NCBI GenBank assembly: GCA_963513935.1
Contig: OY740769.1
Location: 100,915,762 to 100,979,761, forward strand
DNA from: Aphrophora alni
Taxonomy: Eukaryota > Arthropoda > Insecta > Hemiptera > Aphrophoridae
Reading direction: 5' to 3'
DNA: 64,000 nucleotides
Shown here: positions 47,346 to 58,589 of the stretch, piece after piece
Layout of the letters: every line of letters begins with the position of its first letter
Numbering within the stretch: the stretch's first letter is position 1
The notes under the pieces: generated by a model
The model's database searches: none
What the model was told of the DNA's origin: nothing
What the model saw: only the letters and a program-made list of their open reading frames with translations
Program-made: the position numbers and the translations under genes

Positions 47346-47765
47346 CATTTCATATACTTCCCCTAGACTCCGTGTAAAGTCGTAAAATTCGCTAATAGTG
47401 TCAGTTTTAGAAATGAACAAGAGTTGGTCAAGAGAGACCTAATATGAAAGGAGGGGGTCTAAGCTAGGACTAGATGGAATGTTTATGTTCTATAAACAAA
47501 TTACTTCCAATTGACAAAGATATCTATAGAGGTCTTCTCTCATATCACACTCACCATCGGATTTGGCTGCAAAACAACACTCACCTGAAACATAGGGAAG
47601 ACAATTTTGAGCTACAGCTTACAAATAAAAACTGTTTAAGTTAGAACAAATATTATTAAAGAGAATTACATAAAACTAGGGTATAGTTATTACTCAGTAA
47701 ACATTTTATATTTAAGCTTCATAATATATCTCATTAAATTTCTGTTTTATATTTTATTTTCCCAG
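47346..47765. other. unassigned DNA
   Basis: A piece near 47420-47480 (GTTGGTCAAGAGAGACCTAA) resembles 56890-56925, another low-copy repeat. No gene seen. Confidence 0.4.
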
Positions 47766-47767
47766 CT

Positions 47768-48000
47768 ATACTAATTACAGAGAAAGTTGTGTAATGAGTC
47801 ATAAAATCGATGTTGATATATGAATCGTTGTGAGGTCCCCTGAGTCCAAAAAAGGAGTAGTTGAAACGACGCCTGTCTGTCGTCTGTGGGGTGTTATACA
47901 ACCTAAACGTGGAGATCGATTTTAATAAAATTTCTTAAGTGTGGCATATTTTGGTCGTACCTTTTTTAAATTTTACAATTACTGAAAATTTGGATATAGT
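47768..48000 (+). repeat. dispersed repeat family A, 5' part
   Basis: ACAGAGAAAGTTGTGTAATG, GAGGTCCCCTGAGTCC, GCCTGTCTGTCGTCTG, GATTTTAATAAAATTTC and TATTTTGGTCGTACC in order. It runs directly into repeat E, which suggests E is a longer version of A. Confidence 0.75.
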
Positions 48001-48880
48001 TTTAATAACAGAAAAAAGATCAAAATCAGCTTCTAAGATTTAGATAAAATTTTACTCGAGTGTATCCTTCAAGGACTCAAATAAAATGTATTCATCGTCA
48101 TCTCTCCAAAAATCAGGTACGTGAGATAGGTAATAAACCAAGAACACCTACCATGGGGCTGAATAATAGACGTATTTTATCAATATAAGCTCTAACGATT
48201 TTGTTCAAATTTTAGTGAAATTTGAAATTTATAACCCACAACCATGTTTAAAATCGTAAGAAAGAAAAAGGTTTATGAATAATAGGTAAAAAAGAACAAA
48301 AAATAATCTTAACTGCAATCATGTCAACTTGATTTCATTTCATAATATTTATAATTTAAGACAAGTTTATGACACAAGTGAAGCTTAAGTTCGTAAATTT
48401 TGTTTAAAATAATCTACAAAATGTAAATTGGTGTCCATACTTATTTTCATGTTTTTACTGACAACTACACAATTGCCATCTTTAGCGATGAATAGTCTTG
48501 ATTCGTTAAGTATTTCGATTATCAATGGGTGTGTGACAATGTTTGTGCAATGTTTTTGCAACATCATAATACTTATATTCTCTATATAAAGTAGCAAATT
48601 AAAATTAATAAATTATATTCAACATTAAACACAATATAAAACTAACTATCAGGACAAAACTGATTACATCCCTGTTCTCTCTAAACCCTGGATTAAATCC
48701 ATTAGCAATATTCCCAGGTTTACTGTAAACTGTGTTTACTGAAAGATTAACTCCCCACACCTCATGACATCGCTTTCATTATTTATTTTGCAAATCAATG
48801 TATGTACAACGCGTTTATTGGCATACTTTCTGTGTTTGAAAACCTAATTGAAATACCGCATATTTATATACTTGAAAACC
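48000..48880. repeat. 0.9-kb repeat E, copy 2
   Basis: Same order of words as 40865-41850 with scattered substitutions and small indels. The minus-strand frame at 48385-48597 shares THPL-I-ILNESRLFIAKDGN with the frames of copy 1 and of the extra partial block there, suggesting a decayed coding segment of unknown family. Confidence 0.8.
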
Positions 48881-48889
48881 TCTAACACC

Positions 48890-49765
48890 TCTAATATTTA
48901 AAAGGCAGAAAGAAATTATGCATAATCTGTTCTCAAGACAGTTATTCACTTTTAGGTGTAACAGTAGAATATCTATTTACAAAATCTAAAAAAATCCCTC
49001 CCCTTTTCCACTCTAACTCTAAAATGTATAATGGACACATATGGCTTGTGATACAGTACCTCAAATTAAAGCTCTTTAAAAAACACGAATTTATTTATAA
49101 GAAAATAAAAATCAGCCAACGAATTCGATCGCTACGCTTAAAAATGTTATTTTGTAAGTTGTATTACAGAATTTTATAAAAAATAGGTTATCACAGTATG
49201 AAAATAGCGTAGTTGGTAACACTAAGGAAAACTGACTTCCTATCATTAACTAATTGTAATGAAACTTTCTCGCAAAATTAAAATTGCTGCACCGTTTCTG
49301 ACAATATTCATAAGTTATTGTTGGGGGTAGTACAAGAAATAATATTTAGATTAGTTGTTAGAAATGGAAGTTTGGTTTAAATAAAATGATATTCTCAAAA
49401 ATCAAGTAAAGGTTACACGAAAGACTAATTTAAATTTGTCTTTTTTTCAGTTTCAGTAACATGAAAACGATAAAACTTGTCCATTGCAAGCTGTTGACTT
49501 TGTCCAATCTTAAATATTGAACTGTGTAATAAATAGTATTTTCATAGTGTGATAGCCTGTTTTTTATAAAATAACATTTTTGAGCGTAGCGAATGAATTC
49601 GTTGGCCGATTTTTGTTTTTTACAACAGAAATTCATGGTTTTTAAAGGGCTTTAACTTGACGTATCACATTTTGTCTCCATTACATAATTTAGAGATAAG
49701 GGTGGGTGTAGGGTTTTTTTAGGGAACAGTTTATGCATATTACTTTTCGTATTTTAAATAATAGG
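48890..49765. mobile_element. large inverted element, non-coding
   Basis: Inverted arms (about 48890-49212 and 49538-49765) share TATTTAAAA near the edges, TATGCATAA, ATCAGCCAACGAATTC/GAATTCGTTGGCCGAT and TCGCTACGCT/AGCGTAGCGA. The left arm is longer. Arm identity is moderate, so this is an old insertion; no transposase is seen. Confidence 0.65.
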
Positions 49766-49849
49766 GATGGTAAGTTTTCAAAAAAAAACTACTGTATAAA
49801 TATTTTATAACATTTATATATATTGTTAATTTTTTTTTTTTTGTATTTT

Positions 49850-50335
49850 ACTGTCTCACATACAAAAAGTTGTCATAACACAAAAAATAGATTTCAAACT
49901 TTTTGCAGATGTATCTCTTTTGAGGAGCTCTGCTGAATCCTAAATAGCAGTTTTTGGAATAAGGTCTGTAGTCGTCTACGAAAAAAAACTCGCTTCGCTT
50001 GTGCCATAGAAGCGTTCTTGGTGTACATAGATTTGATTAAAATCGTGCATTTAATGACATCTGTCGATGTTCGTTATTAATTTAGCCAATTATATCTGAA
50101 AATAGATTATTAGTGCGAATTTTGCACATGGTTTTGAGTTAATATTTTACAAATTTCACTAAAATCTGAAATAAATCGATTTTGAGACATTATGAATTTT
50201 ATAACAAACCCATTTTGTCGATGTTTGAGCGAAACTCGTTTTTTTTAGAGCGAAGACGTTGTTTTGGTCCTTAGAGGTTATATTAGCAAATTTAATTAAA
50301 ATCGTTGATCTGATTTTGAGAAAATCGTAATCTAC
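49850..50335 (+). repeat. family A and C fragments
   Basis: GTCTGTAGTCGTCTACG and TTGATTAAAATCGTGCATTT recall family A; AATTTCACTAAAATCTGAAA and GATTTTGAGAAAATCGTAAT recall family C. The order is partly scrambled. No gene seen. Confidence 0.4.
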
Positions 50336-50337
50336 TT

Positions 50338-51080
50338 GATAGTGTCATCATGCTACTTTTCCAGCCTCATCATACAATGAAATCCTTTAAATATAACGCA
50401 CAAAAGTTGGTATTTTTGAGAGGTTTGTAGTAAATGAAAATTATATTGGTAGATCAAGAAGTTCAATCCTGTAGGTTATGTTTTCTGAATCTCATAATCG
50501 TGTAGACTGAATCACCACTTTCTTGCCGTTGGATAAATAGTCTCCGCTCGCTGTGCTCGTGTCATGGACTAGACTCTGAATCTCGTAACTATACGAGATC
50601 ACATTTTCTTGAGAGATCATTGTTCGAAATTACATTTTCCACAATAACTTCGCTATTTCCAATAATAACATCGGTGTTGGGTCCTGTTATTACCATTACC
50701 TACAGAATTGAAATATCTCAATTTGTATCCAATTTAGTGTTATAAGTTGAATTAAACACACTATTAGTTGTTTACAATGGCCGCCATTTTGACATTTTTA
50801 AATTCGATTTAAAAAAAATTTCAATAGGGTTCTATATGAGCACAATATATAGTCCCCTGTACCAAATTTCATGTTATTGTACTATCTTAATTTTTGTAGA
50901 CGCTATAGTACTTTCGTACAAACGACGACAACGGATGGACTCCATGTCGATAATCATTTTTTCTGTTTCCTGAGGCCAACAGAAGACGTAATTTTTAGTA
51001 ATTACCAAACCTCCCCTATACTTGGTAGACTGGGTACGTCAAAATGGTGTCAATTTACTACCATTCTCAGGTAGGGTGTT
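50338..51080 (+). repeat. dispersed repeat family B, near-complete copy
   Basis: Order: GTGTCATCATGCTACTTTTC, CTTTAAATATAACGCACAAA, ATTGGTAGATCAAGAAG, TTTCTTGCCGTTGG, CTCGCTGTGCTCGTGTC, ACAATAACTTCGCTATTTCC, GAATTGAAATATCTCAATTT, ATAGGGTTCTATATGAGCAC, GACGACAACGGATGGAC, TTACCAAACCTCCCCTATAC. It is the most complete copy in the window, about 740 bp, with no open frame and no terminal inverted repeats. Confidence 0.8.
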
Positions 51081-51277
51081 AGAAGAGTAAGATCGTAAGA
51101 ATTTGTAAATTAGAAATTACCATAAAAATAAAACGAAATGTCAGGATAAACGATATCCCACCGAATCTACAATAAGAAATATAGTTGGTGAAAAACTAAT
51201 CGTAAAAAAGTTTTGGAATAAACAAGATAATTGTTTGAATACGTGTACGGGGTTAGTCAGAGGGCTAGAAGTGGTGA

Positions 51278-51291
51278 GTTGCCAAGGCAAC
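51278..51291. promoter_or_regulatory. perfect palindromic X-box (RFX-type site)
   Basis: GTTGCCAAGGCAAC fits the RFX consensus GTNRCCNNRGYAAC at every position. It is followed by a pyrimidine-rich stretch (CTCTCTCAC, CTCTCTCACTCCCTCTC) in non-repetitive, less AT-rich DNA (about 51240-51430). In animals X-boxes mark promoters of ciliary genes, but no exon was recognised nearby. Confidence 0.5.
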
Positions 51292-51537
51292 CTCTCTCAC
51301 AATCAATATACAGCTCTCTCACTCCCTCTCGTGTAGATCAATAGTGGTCCAGCTGACAGCATCTCAAACCCACGTAATGTAACTGACGAGGAGGCGTACA
51401 ACTTACTGCTCTGATTTATCACTTTGTGTAAACAATCAATGTACGGATTTGCCTAGAAAAATTGTGCATATTGTGTTTTTAATATGTTTACCACAGTTTG
51501 TGCATATAAAAATATAATACACGTTTTGAGAATATAA

Positions 51538-51850
51538 ATCAACTCTCATTTTCAAGTGTTAAACTTGGACTATGAAAGTCCAACATAGTCTACGGCCATG
51601 TTGGAGACAAAAACTAAATCTATAAACATGATCAGGGTATTTAGTCAGAAAAATTAAGGTCAACTCGAAACCAATTTATTCGGGTAATTTATATTCAAAC
51701 AGGACAGCGAATCCTCCTTCCTGTATAAAAAAAAGTTCAACACTTGATAACGAGAGTTGATATAACTCTCGAAACGTCGTATATTAGTTTTTTATCCACA
51801 AATGATGGCAAATCTTCGATTAAAACATATTGATAATGTGAACAACAACC
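51538..51850 (+). repeat. Penelope-type termini (family P2), inverted pair
   Basis: Right part: CACTTGATAACGAGAGTTGA with hairpin GAGAGTT-GATAT-AACTCTC (51752-51770) then GAAACGTCGTATATTAG. The left part near 51538-51565 (ATATAAATCAACTCTCATTT, TCAAGTG) is an inverted partial copy. The same words occur, diverged and on the minus strand, at 2230-2360. No coding sequence between. Confidence 0.55.
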
Positions 51851-51984
51851 CATCATTACCTAATTTCTTTAAAATCAGAATAACATTTTATGTTACGAAT
51901 TTTTAAAGTAAAAACACACATAAATTATAATTCCAACAAAGTTAAATTTAGGGGAGGGGGTTGTCATACAATAAATAAACGGTG

Positions 51985-52075
51985 GAAAAACATTGCACAA
52001 ACTTTCTCAACCAAATCATATCAATTTGACTAAAACCACGATTCCACAGTTGAGCACTGCACATACTATTTCTTT
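51985..52075 (+). repeat. dispersed repeat family C, head only
   Basis: AATAAACGGTGGAAAAACAT then TGCACAAACTTTCTCAACC; the remainder is cut by the transposon at 52082. Confidence 0.55.
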
Positions 52076-52081
52076 ATTATA

Positions 52082-53017
52082 CCGCGTGTTAATTAACTCT
52101 AGGGACGGCTTAATATTTGTTTAACCATTACAGATAGAGCTACAAAGCTTTGCACATTGTTAATGGACAAAAAAACCTATGTTAGTAGTCTACTATTTAG
52201 TGGACCGCTACCTTGCCAGGGGGAAGGCCCACAAGGAGTAAGTAGGAAATCTTAAATAAGAGCATAGGTCGTGTTGTACATAGAATTAAAGGCCTTTATG
52301 AGTAGAACACAATGCCGCAAACCTGACCTCAAAAGGTTTATATTAAAGTTTAAAGGTTTGAAGTTCATATTAGCTATAACGTTAGGTATGTCGAAACAGC
52401 TTAATAATGTTTACTAGATAGAGGTTATGAAATGAAAAATTTACAAATCAATAACTGGATTAAAAGAAATATTTTTTTAAACTGCTTACTGGCTCTCTAC
52501 CTCTAATGAGGGACGGCCCTCAAGGAGTCAAAAGGAAATCTTAAATGTAAGCATAGGTTGATATGTACATCAAATTAAAGGTCTTTATTAGTATAGTACA
52601 ATGTAGCAAATAATAACTACCTAAAGCAAGTATGTTTCCTGTTTGCAGGGATACCCACTATCAGTCACAAACAACTTTCTCTTTTAGGCCTATCATGATT
52701 AATCTATAGTTTTCCTTGTTTGTTTTAATATAAACGTTAAATCCACGCTATTTTAGTCAGGGTGAACCTTTTGAGGTAGGGTTTGCGGCATTGTGTTTTA
52801 CTCATAAAGGTCTTTAATTCTATGTACAATTCGACCTATGTTCTAATTTAAGATTTCCTACTTACTTCCTTGTGGGCCGTCCCCCTAAAAAGGTAGCGGT
52901 TCACTATATAGTACTAACATAGGTTTTGGTGTCCATTAACAGTGTGCAAAGTTTTGTAGCTCTATCTGCTATGGTTAAAAAAATATTAAGACGTCCCGGG
53001 ACTTATTTAACCCGCTG
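52082..53017. mobile_element. 0.94-kb inverted-repeat DNA transposon (non-autonomous)
   Basis: Ends CCGCGTGTTAATTAA and (inverse) CAGCGGGTTAAATAA, flanked by TATA on both sides (52078-52081, 53018-53021). Arms of about 255 bp (52082-52340 and 52764-53017) share CCTATGTTAGTA, AGGTAGCGG-type, GGCCCACAAGGA-type and GCGGCATTGTGTT words. A third diverged copy of the arm's inner part lies at about 52505-52615. No transposase. End sequence and TA(TA) duplication fit the Tc1/mariner superfamily. Confidence 0.85.
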
Positions 53018-53049
53018 TATAGTTATAATATGTAATATAGATATTATAT

Positions 53050-53185
53050 GACACATCACATTATAAAAACACTTTTTAGACTCAGGGGACCTCAAAACGG
53101 ATATAACCTCAAAAAAAAATTAAAAACTTCGATTTTTGACCCATTACATAACTTTCTCTATACTAAGTATATATAAGAAGTTAAA
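53050..53185 (-). repeat. dispersed repeat family A, fragment
   Basis: Minus strand: TATAGAGAAAGTTATGTAAT, GGGTCAAAAATCGAAG, GAGGTTATATCC and GGTCCCCTGAGTC. Confidence 0.7.
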
Positions 53186-54530
53186 ACCAAATATACATCT
53201 CGTACTTTTCTGTGGTTTATTATACAATCACAGATTTTCCCAATCTAGCAATTTTACGTTATCTAATTTTTCTGGTTAATTGTTGTCAACTTACTTGCCT
53301 AGCTGTGGTGAAAGTAGAAAGTGATTATTAAGCAAATTCACTCATCCAGTAACAAAACCTCAGAGTATGACAAAGAATATTAGGCCTACAGACTTTGTCA
53401 CAATAATTACATCTTGCCTTTCACCGAATTACCTGTCAACTCCATGTATAATGATTGTTACCAAACTGTTTTAGAGAAAATAGGCAGTTGTGAACCCTCC
53501 TCACCACATACCGTAGCGAGTGATTCAAAATTGTAAGACAATATTTTTGGAGCTGATTCTAGAGCTAAAAATAAGAAAAAAGTTTATATAAAGACGGGTT
53601 CGAAAACGCTTCCTTTTCCATCTGTCGGCCATGTTGTTTTCTTATCAAAACACATTATATCTTTGGAAGTAAATAAGATATTAAGTGAAGATTTGGGATA
53701 CTCGTTATTTACGAGTACACCAGAAAACCAAGACCGGATGCCGGATGTTTAAAATGTTTAATGTCAAAAACTACTAACGAATTTACTATTTAGACTACAT
53801 ACGAAATGGTTTTTCAAACTTATTCTGTAGTTCAAGAGTTATTCCGAGTTTTTGAAAAGAAACCAACTAAAACATAATATCTTGGTAATTATGTACAACA
53901 CCAAAGATTAGAGTAAACCAAATTATTATGGAAATATAATAATTATATTATAATCCGTTTTGCCCAGAAATATTCCAAATATAAAAATGTTTAACCTAAC
54001 AGTTTCAAAACTACGACAGGTGTTTTAATACTAATTTCAATATTATGTTGTTTTTGGTTATCCTTTGACATATAGAAAAAAATTGTAAAGAAAAAACATA
54101 AATAATACATATACCAAATCTTCACTCAATACCTACTTTTAAAGATACATTTTTTTTATTGGAAAAACACAAAATGTTCGGCAGATTCTGGACCTATTTT
54201 TAAATAAACGGTTTTTCTTAATTTTAAATTAATCTCTCGAAATATTCCCATGCACTTTTGAATCACTCTAAATAGCTGTTATGGTCTCAGGACCTTTAAG
54301 TTAGTTTTGTTTACCTCCTACTGAGTGAGTTGTGGGTGAGTCAACTGAAATATTTTACATGTTAATGTGGAGTCTTGTGATACATCATTTTAAGACCTAA
54401 ACATAGAAAAAAAAATACAAAACGGGGGCCTATTAAAGTTCAAAACAACTGCAATTTACCTAATGCAGTTTTAACCAAAAAAGTTATTGTGAGTTGGTGT
54501 TGTTCCTTTTTGTATATTTCTTTCTCGGAT
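53186..54530. other. unassigned AT-rich DNA
   Basis: No gene or ordered repeat recognised on either strand. Confidence 0.4.
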
Positions 54531-54534
54531 AAAT

Positions 54535-54960
54535 TAAGTATAGAGACAACTTTGTGATAGTACAATAAATCATTGTTTTGCTGATATAACTATTACGAGG
54601 TTCCCTGAGTCCAAAAAAGTGATTTGTAGGATAATGTCTGTCTGTCTGTCATATATACGTGCAGTGCTCTACAGCCCAAACTTATTGACAGATTTTAATA
54701 AAATGTGATGTGTGTGTATATTTTAGCCATATCCATGACTGTTTCTAAATAATTATGTGATAACTCAAAATTTGGAGGTTGCTGCCCTTAGAAAAAAGCA
54801 CACATTAATCGGCTTTAACGTCTTTGAGGACCCACAAAAAACGTATTAGTCGCCATGTCTCCAAACATACCGGTTTGTAGGCTGACGGTAAAGAAAACCA
54901 AAACTTAGTAAAAAAAAACTCCATAACAGCTGCACAAGCGATTTAAAGAACATTTTTACC
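54535..54960 (+). repeat. dispersed repeat family A, copy
   Basis: TATAGAGACAACTTTGTGAT, CGAGGTTCCCTGAGTCC, GTCTGTCTGTCTGTCAT, GTGCAGTGCTCTACAGCCC, AGATTTTAATAAAATGTG, TTTTAGCCATATCC and GATAACTCAAAATTTGGAGG in family order. Confidence 0.8.
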
Positions 54961-55061
54961 GATAACTCCATAATTTGGGATGATGAGAACCAATACAGTT
55001 TATTTGGCTCTTTAGAGGCTACACTTAAAAAAATAGAGCCTATTTTGTGAAAATTGAATTG

Positions 55062-56150
55062 TTGTTTGAAAGCAGGTAATACTAGTTCTGTAAAGTTACT
55101 TATATTTTTACAATTATAAGTTAGTTGAGAGCTAGCTGATGTGTAGAAGGATCACAATCTTACCAGAGATGAACAGACCGATATACTTGTTTGAAAGCAG
55201 GTAATACTAGTTCTGTAAAGTTACTTATATTTTTACAATTAAAAGTTAGTTGAGAGCTAGCTGATGTGTAGAAGGATCACAACTTACCAGACATGGACAG
55301 ACCGATATACTTCTTTGAAAGCAGGTAATACTAGTTCTGTAAAGTTACTTATATTTTTACAATTATAAGTTAGTTGAGAGCTAGCTGATGTGTAGAAGGA
55401 TCACAATCTTACCAGACATGGACAGACCGATATACTTGTTTGAAAGCAGGTAATACTAGTTCTGTAAAGTTACTTATTTTTTTACAATTATAAGTTAGTT
55501 GAGAGCTAGCTGATGTGTAGAAGGATCACAATCTTACCAGACATGGACAGACCGATATACTTGTTTGAAAGCAGGTAATACTAGTTCTGTAATGTTACTT
55601 ATATTTTTACAATTAAAAGTTAGTTGAGAGCTAGCTGATGTGTAGAAGGATCACAATCTTACCAGACATGGACAGACCGATATATTTGTTTGAAAGCAGG
55701 TAATACTAGTTCTGTAATGTTTCTTATATTTTTACAATTATAAGTTAGTTGAGAGCTAGCTGATGTGTAGAAGGATCACAATATTACCAGACATGGACAG
55801 ACCGATATATTTGTTTGAAAGCAGGTAATACTAGTTCTGTAATGTTACTTATATTTTTACAATTAAAAGTTAGTTGAGAGCTAGCTGATGTGTAGAAGGA
55901 TCACAATCTTACCAGACATGGACAGACCGATATACTTGTTTGAAAGCAGGTAATACTAGTTCTGTAAAGATACTTATTTTTATACAATTAAAAGTTAGTT
56001 GAGAGCTAGCTGATGTGTAGAAGGTTCACAATCTTACCAGAGTTGAACAGACCGATAAACTTGTTTGAAAGCTAATTTCTAGTTCTGTAAAGTTTCTTAT
56101 ATTTTGACAATTGAAAGTTAGTTGAGAGCGAGCTGATGTGTAGAAGGATC
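55062..56150. repeat. 125-bp satellite, about 9 units
   Basis: TTGAAAGCAGGTAATACTAG, TTAGTTGAGAGCTAGCTGAT and GACAGACCGATATAC recur every 124-126 bp from 55062. The last unit is diverged and truncated. The first unit begins inside a family A-like sequence. Confidence 0.95.
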
Positions 56151-57130
56151 GTTTTTGTTCATTGAACAGTTTTTGTGTTCTTAGTGTTTTAATGTAGTTT
56201 CGGGGTATTTTCTTTCATTCTATATTCACAACAGTGCTCTAGTGATTCATATGATGTGATCATAGTATAATAATAACTAACACCTGACTAACTTAATAAA
56301 AAATGTCATTAAGGAATTGGAGGCAGTAATAAATATCTTTTATTTTGACGAATTATTTACTTTTTCCCCTGAACTATCTTGTTTACTAGTGAGAAATAAA
56401 TTCGCTAGCTCATTGCAGAATTAATTGATCTATTGTTAGACATAGCGTGCTTGTGTAAGTGCGTAATAAAGAAATAAAGTAGCCGATTAGTTCCAATATA
56501 GGTGCAGGTGTTAAGGAGAAAAGTCTAAACGATATGACGGAAATAAACGCAATCCTATCAAACGTTTTATAACTTTTCACCATACATAACCGAAAGTCGA
56601 TCTAACGATAAGTTTTCCTCTTGACGTAAGAAAGCTGTAAATAGTCGATGTTTGTAGTTTTAATCCAAGTTGTATTTATGTATGTATAATGTGTACTTCA
56701 GAGAGAGAAAAAACAACAATCCACTATACACTGTTCCTGTTAAGTTGGCAATATTTTATGCAGTGAAGCTTACCTATTACGCGATTAAAAAACATCGTGT
56801 AAACAGGTATTAAAAAAAGAAGAAGAAATAAACATACAATACTAGACTACTAGCCCTTTAATACTCTCATAGCGTCAGGCTCGGAAGATAACAAGATTTG
56901 GTCAAAAAAGACCTAATATGAAATATAAAAGAGAATGATCTAACTTAGGAGAAGCATTGAGAAGTTAAGGTTAACCTATCTAATATTTGTATCTTTTAAG
57001 TGCCAACTATACGTTAAACGGAGTATAGTAATCTCAACCTAGACTTGATGATTTATATTAGTTCAAACAGTGTTCTTTATGATCTTTAAGATAATTGATT
57101 AGTTTATTTTACAGATTGATTTGAAATAAA
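56151..57130. other. unassigned AT-rich DNA
   Basis: No gene recognised. The piece 56880-56925 resembles 47420-47480. Confidence 0.4.
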
Positions 57131-57245
57131 CTGTGCAAATTCATTGGACAAACTTTCTGACACACATGTATGCAAAACGAAAACAATAAATCTTCCTCAA
57201 CATTTCTTCAAAAAATAAGCTAAAATGTAGGATTCAAAACACACG
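57128..57245 (+). repeat. dispersed repeat family C, head
   Basis: AATAAACTGTGCAAATTCAT then TGGACAAACTTTCTGACAC, a diverged head. Confidence 0.5.
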
Positions 57246-57257
57246 AATGTTTATTTT

Positions 57258-57308
<51 letters not shown>

Positions 57309-57310
57309 TT
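57258..57310. repeat. (AT)n followed by a T run
   Basis: About 15 AT units run directly into about 20 T. Confidence 0.95.
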
Positions 57311-57726
57311 AATTGTCCATTTTGAAGGTTTTCGATTGGAATGAAGTCTGTCATGCTTGCCATGCGCTACAGTCTAAATGAACAGACAAATTCCGTTACT
57401 AGAGCTTGCTCACCCAATATCATATTTTGGCAGTATCTGCTAGATTTAAAAAAAAATCAAATTTTGGTGTACTTCTTTATAAGATGAAATTACACAATTT
57501 CCATGTTGCACAAAACTACCTCATTCCTTATCTGAGAGCTGATCCCCTCGGGACGAACGATGCCTCTGTGGCCAGTTATAGTTTTACCTGCTCAGCCCTG
57601 GGTTTCTTTCAGTTTTAGTTTCTAATATGGTCCTAGGTTACTAGACTTTGTTGGTGTTTTTCAATTATTTTATGCTCTAGATTTATCACTCTCAAAACGT
57701 CATGTGTTAGTTTTATATATACAAAT

Positions 57727-58015
57727 GGTTGATAACGTGTTAAACACTTGAACAAATTCACCTGAGCCTTCACGTAAAGATCCGGAGGAAAACACGTCTC
57801 AAAAGCCAAGCGTCTACAATGTAAGTCGGCAGCTGGCAGGGAAGACAAACTGGGGTAACACCCGTCGGCCCAATCAATAACCCACCTCCCACAGGGTTGA
57901 TAAAGTCTTAAACACTTGAACAAAATTTACCCTGAGCTTTCATGCAAATATCCGCAGGAAAAATATGTGACAAAGCCCGTCAAGTACCTACTCTGCAAGC
58001 CGCCATCTGGTAGGA
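57727..58015. repeat. two tandem direct repeats of about 115 bp, 169 bp apart
   Basis: GTTGATAACGTGTTAAACAC / GTTGATAAAGTCTTAAACAC, TTGAACAAA, CGGAGGAAAA/CGCAGGAAAA, AAGCC and GCAGCTGGCAGG/GCCATCTGGTAGG align at 57727 and 57896. The area 57530-58240 is richer in G and C than its surroundings. The open frames of 90-96 codons here show no known motif. Confidence 0.7.
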
Positions 58016-58289
58016 AAGGCATATTGGACCCGTCGCCCTATATCTTTCTCTCCCAGACAAGCTTCTCACTACCATCCTCACCGGTTACTACTGTCGAGCT
58101 CCATACTACATATTATGTTCTTTTAAATTCATTCTACCATTCGCCGCAAGGCAAATCCTCTAGACTAGACCCAAACCGGACCTGGTGATTACATCGCACC
58201 GGCTAGGCTTTCCCAAACCCGACACCAAAGCCTAGGTCATGGTAGCAAATGTCCATTAAACCATATTAATAATAAAAATAATCAATGTT

Positions 58290-58505
58290 GGGTTTATTTT
58301 TGAGGTTCCCTGAGTCCGAAACCATGATCTTTTATACGATGACTGTCTGTCGTATTTCCAGTGCTCTACAGCCCAAACAGGTGGACCGATTTTATTCAAA
58401 TTTGGTATGTGAGCAGATTTTGGTTATATCTATTGACTTAAAAAGAATATGTTTATAAACTCAAAATTCGGGGATGAAGCTTGTTATAGAAAAAAAACAC
58501 AAAAT
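58290..58505 (+). repeat. dispersed repeat family A, copy
   Basis: TTGAGGTTCCCTGAGTCCG, GACTGTCTGTCG, CCAGTGCTCTACAGCCC, GACCGATTTTATTCAAATTT, GGTTATATCTATTGAC and ATAAACTCAAAATTCGGGG. Confidence 0.8.
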
Positions 58506-58589
58506 TACATGAGCCTCTAATATAAGTTATTTCATCAATGTAAAGTGAGCTGACACCATATAAAAAAAAAAAAACTAAAAAAAATTTAG

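Noticed and set aside
57633..58188. Frames of 90-96 codons on both strands
   Set aside because: They overlap the tandem pair and show no known domain.
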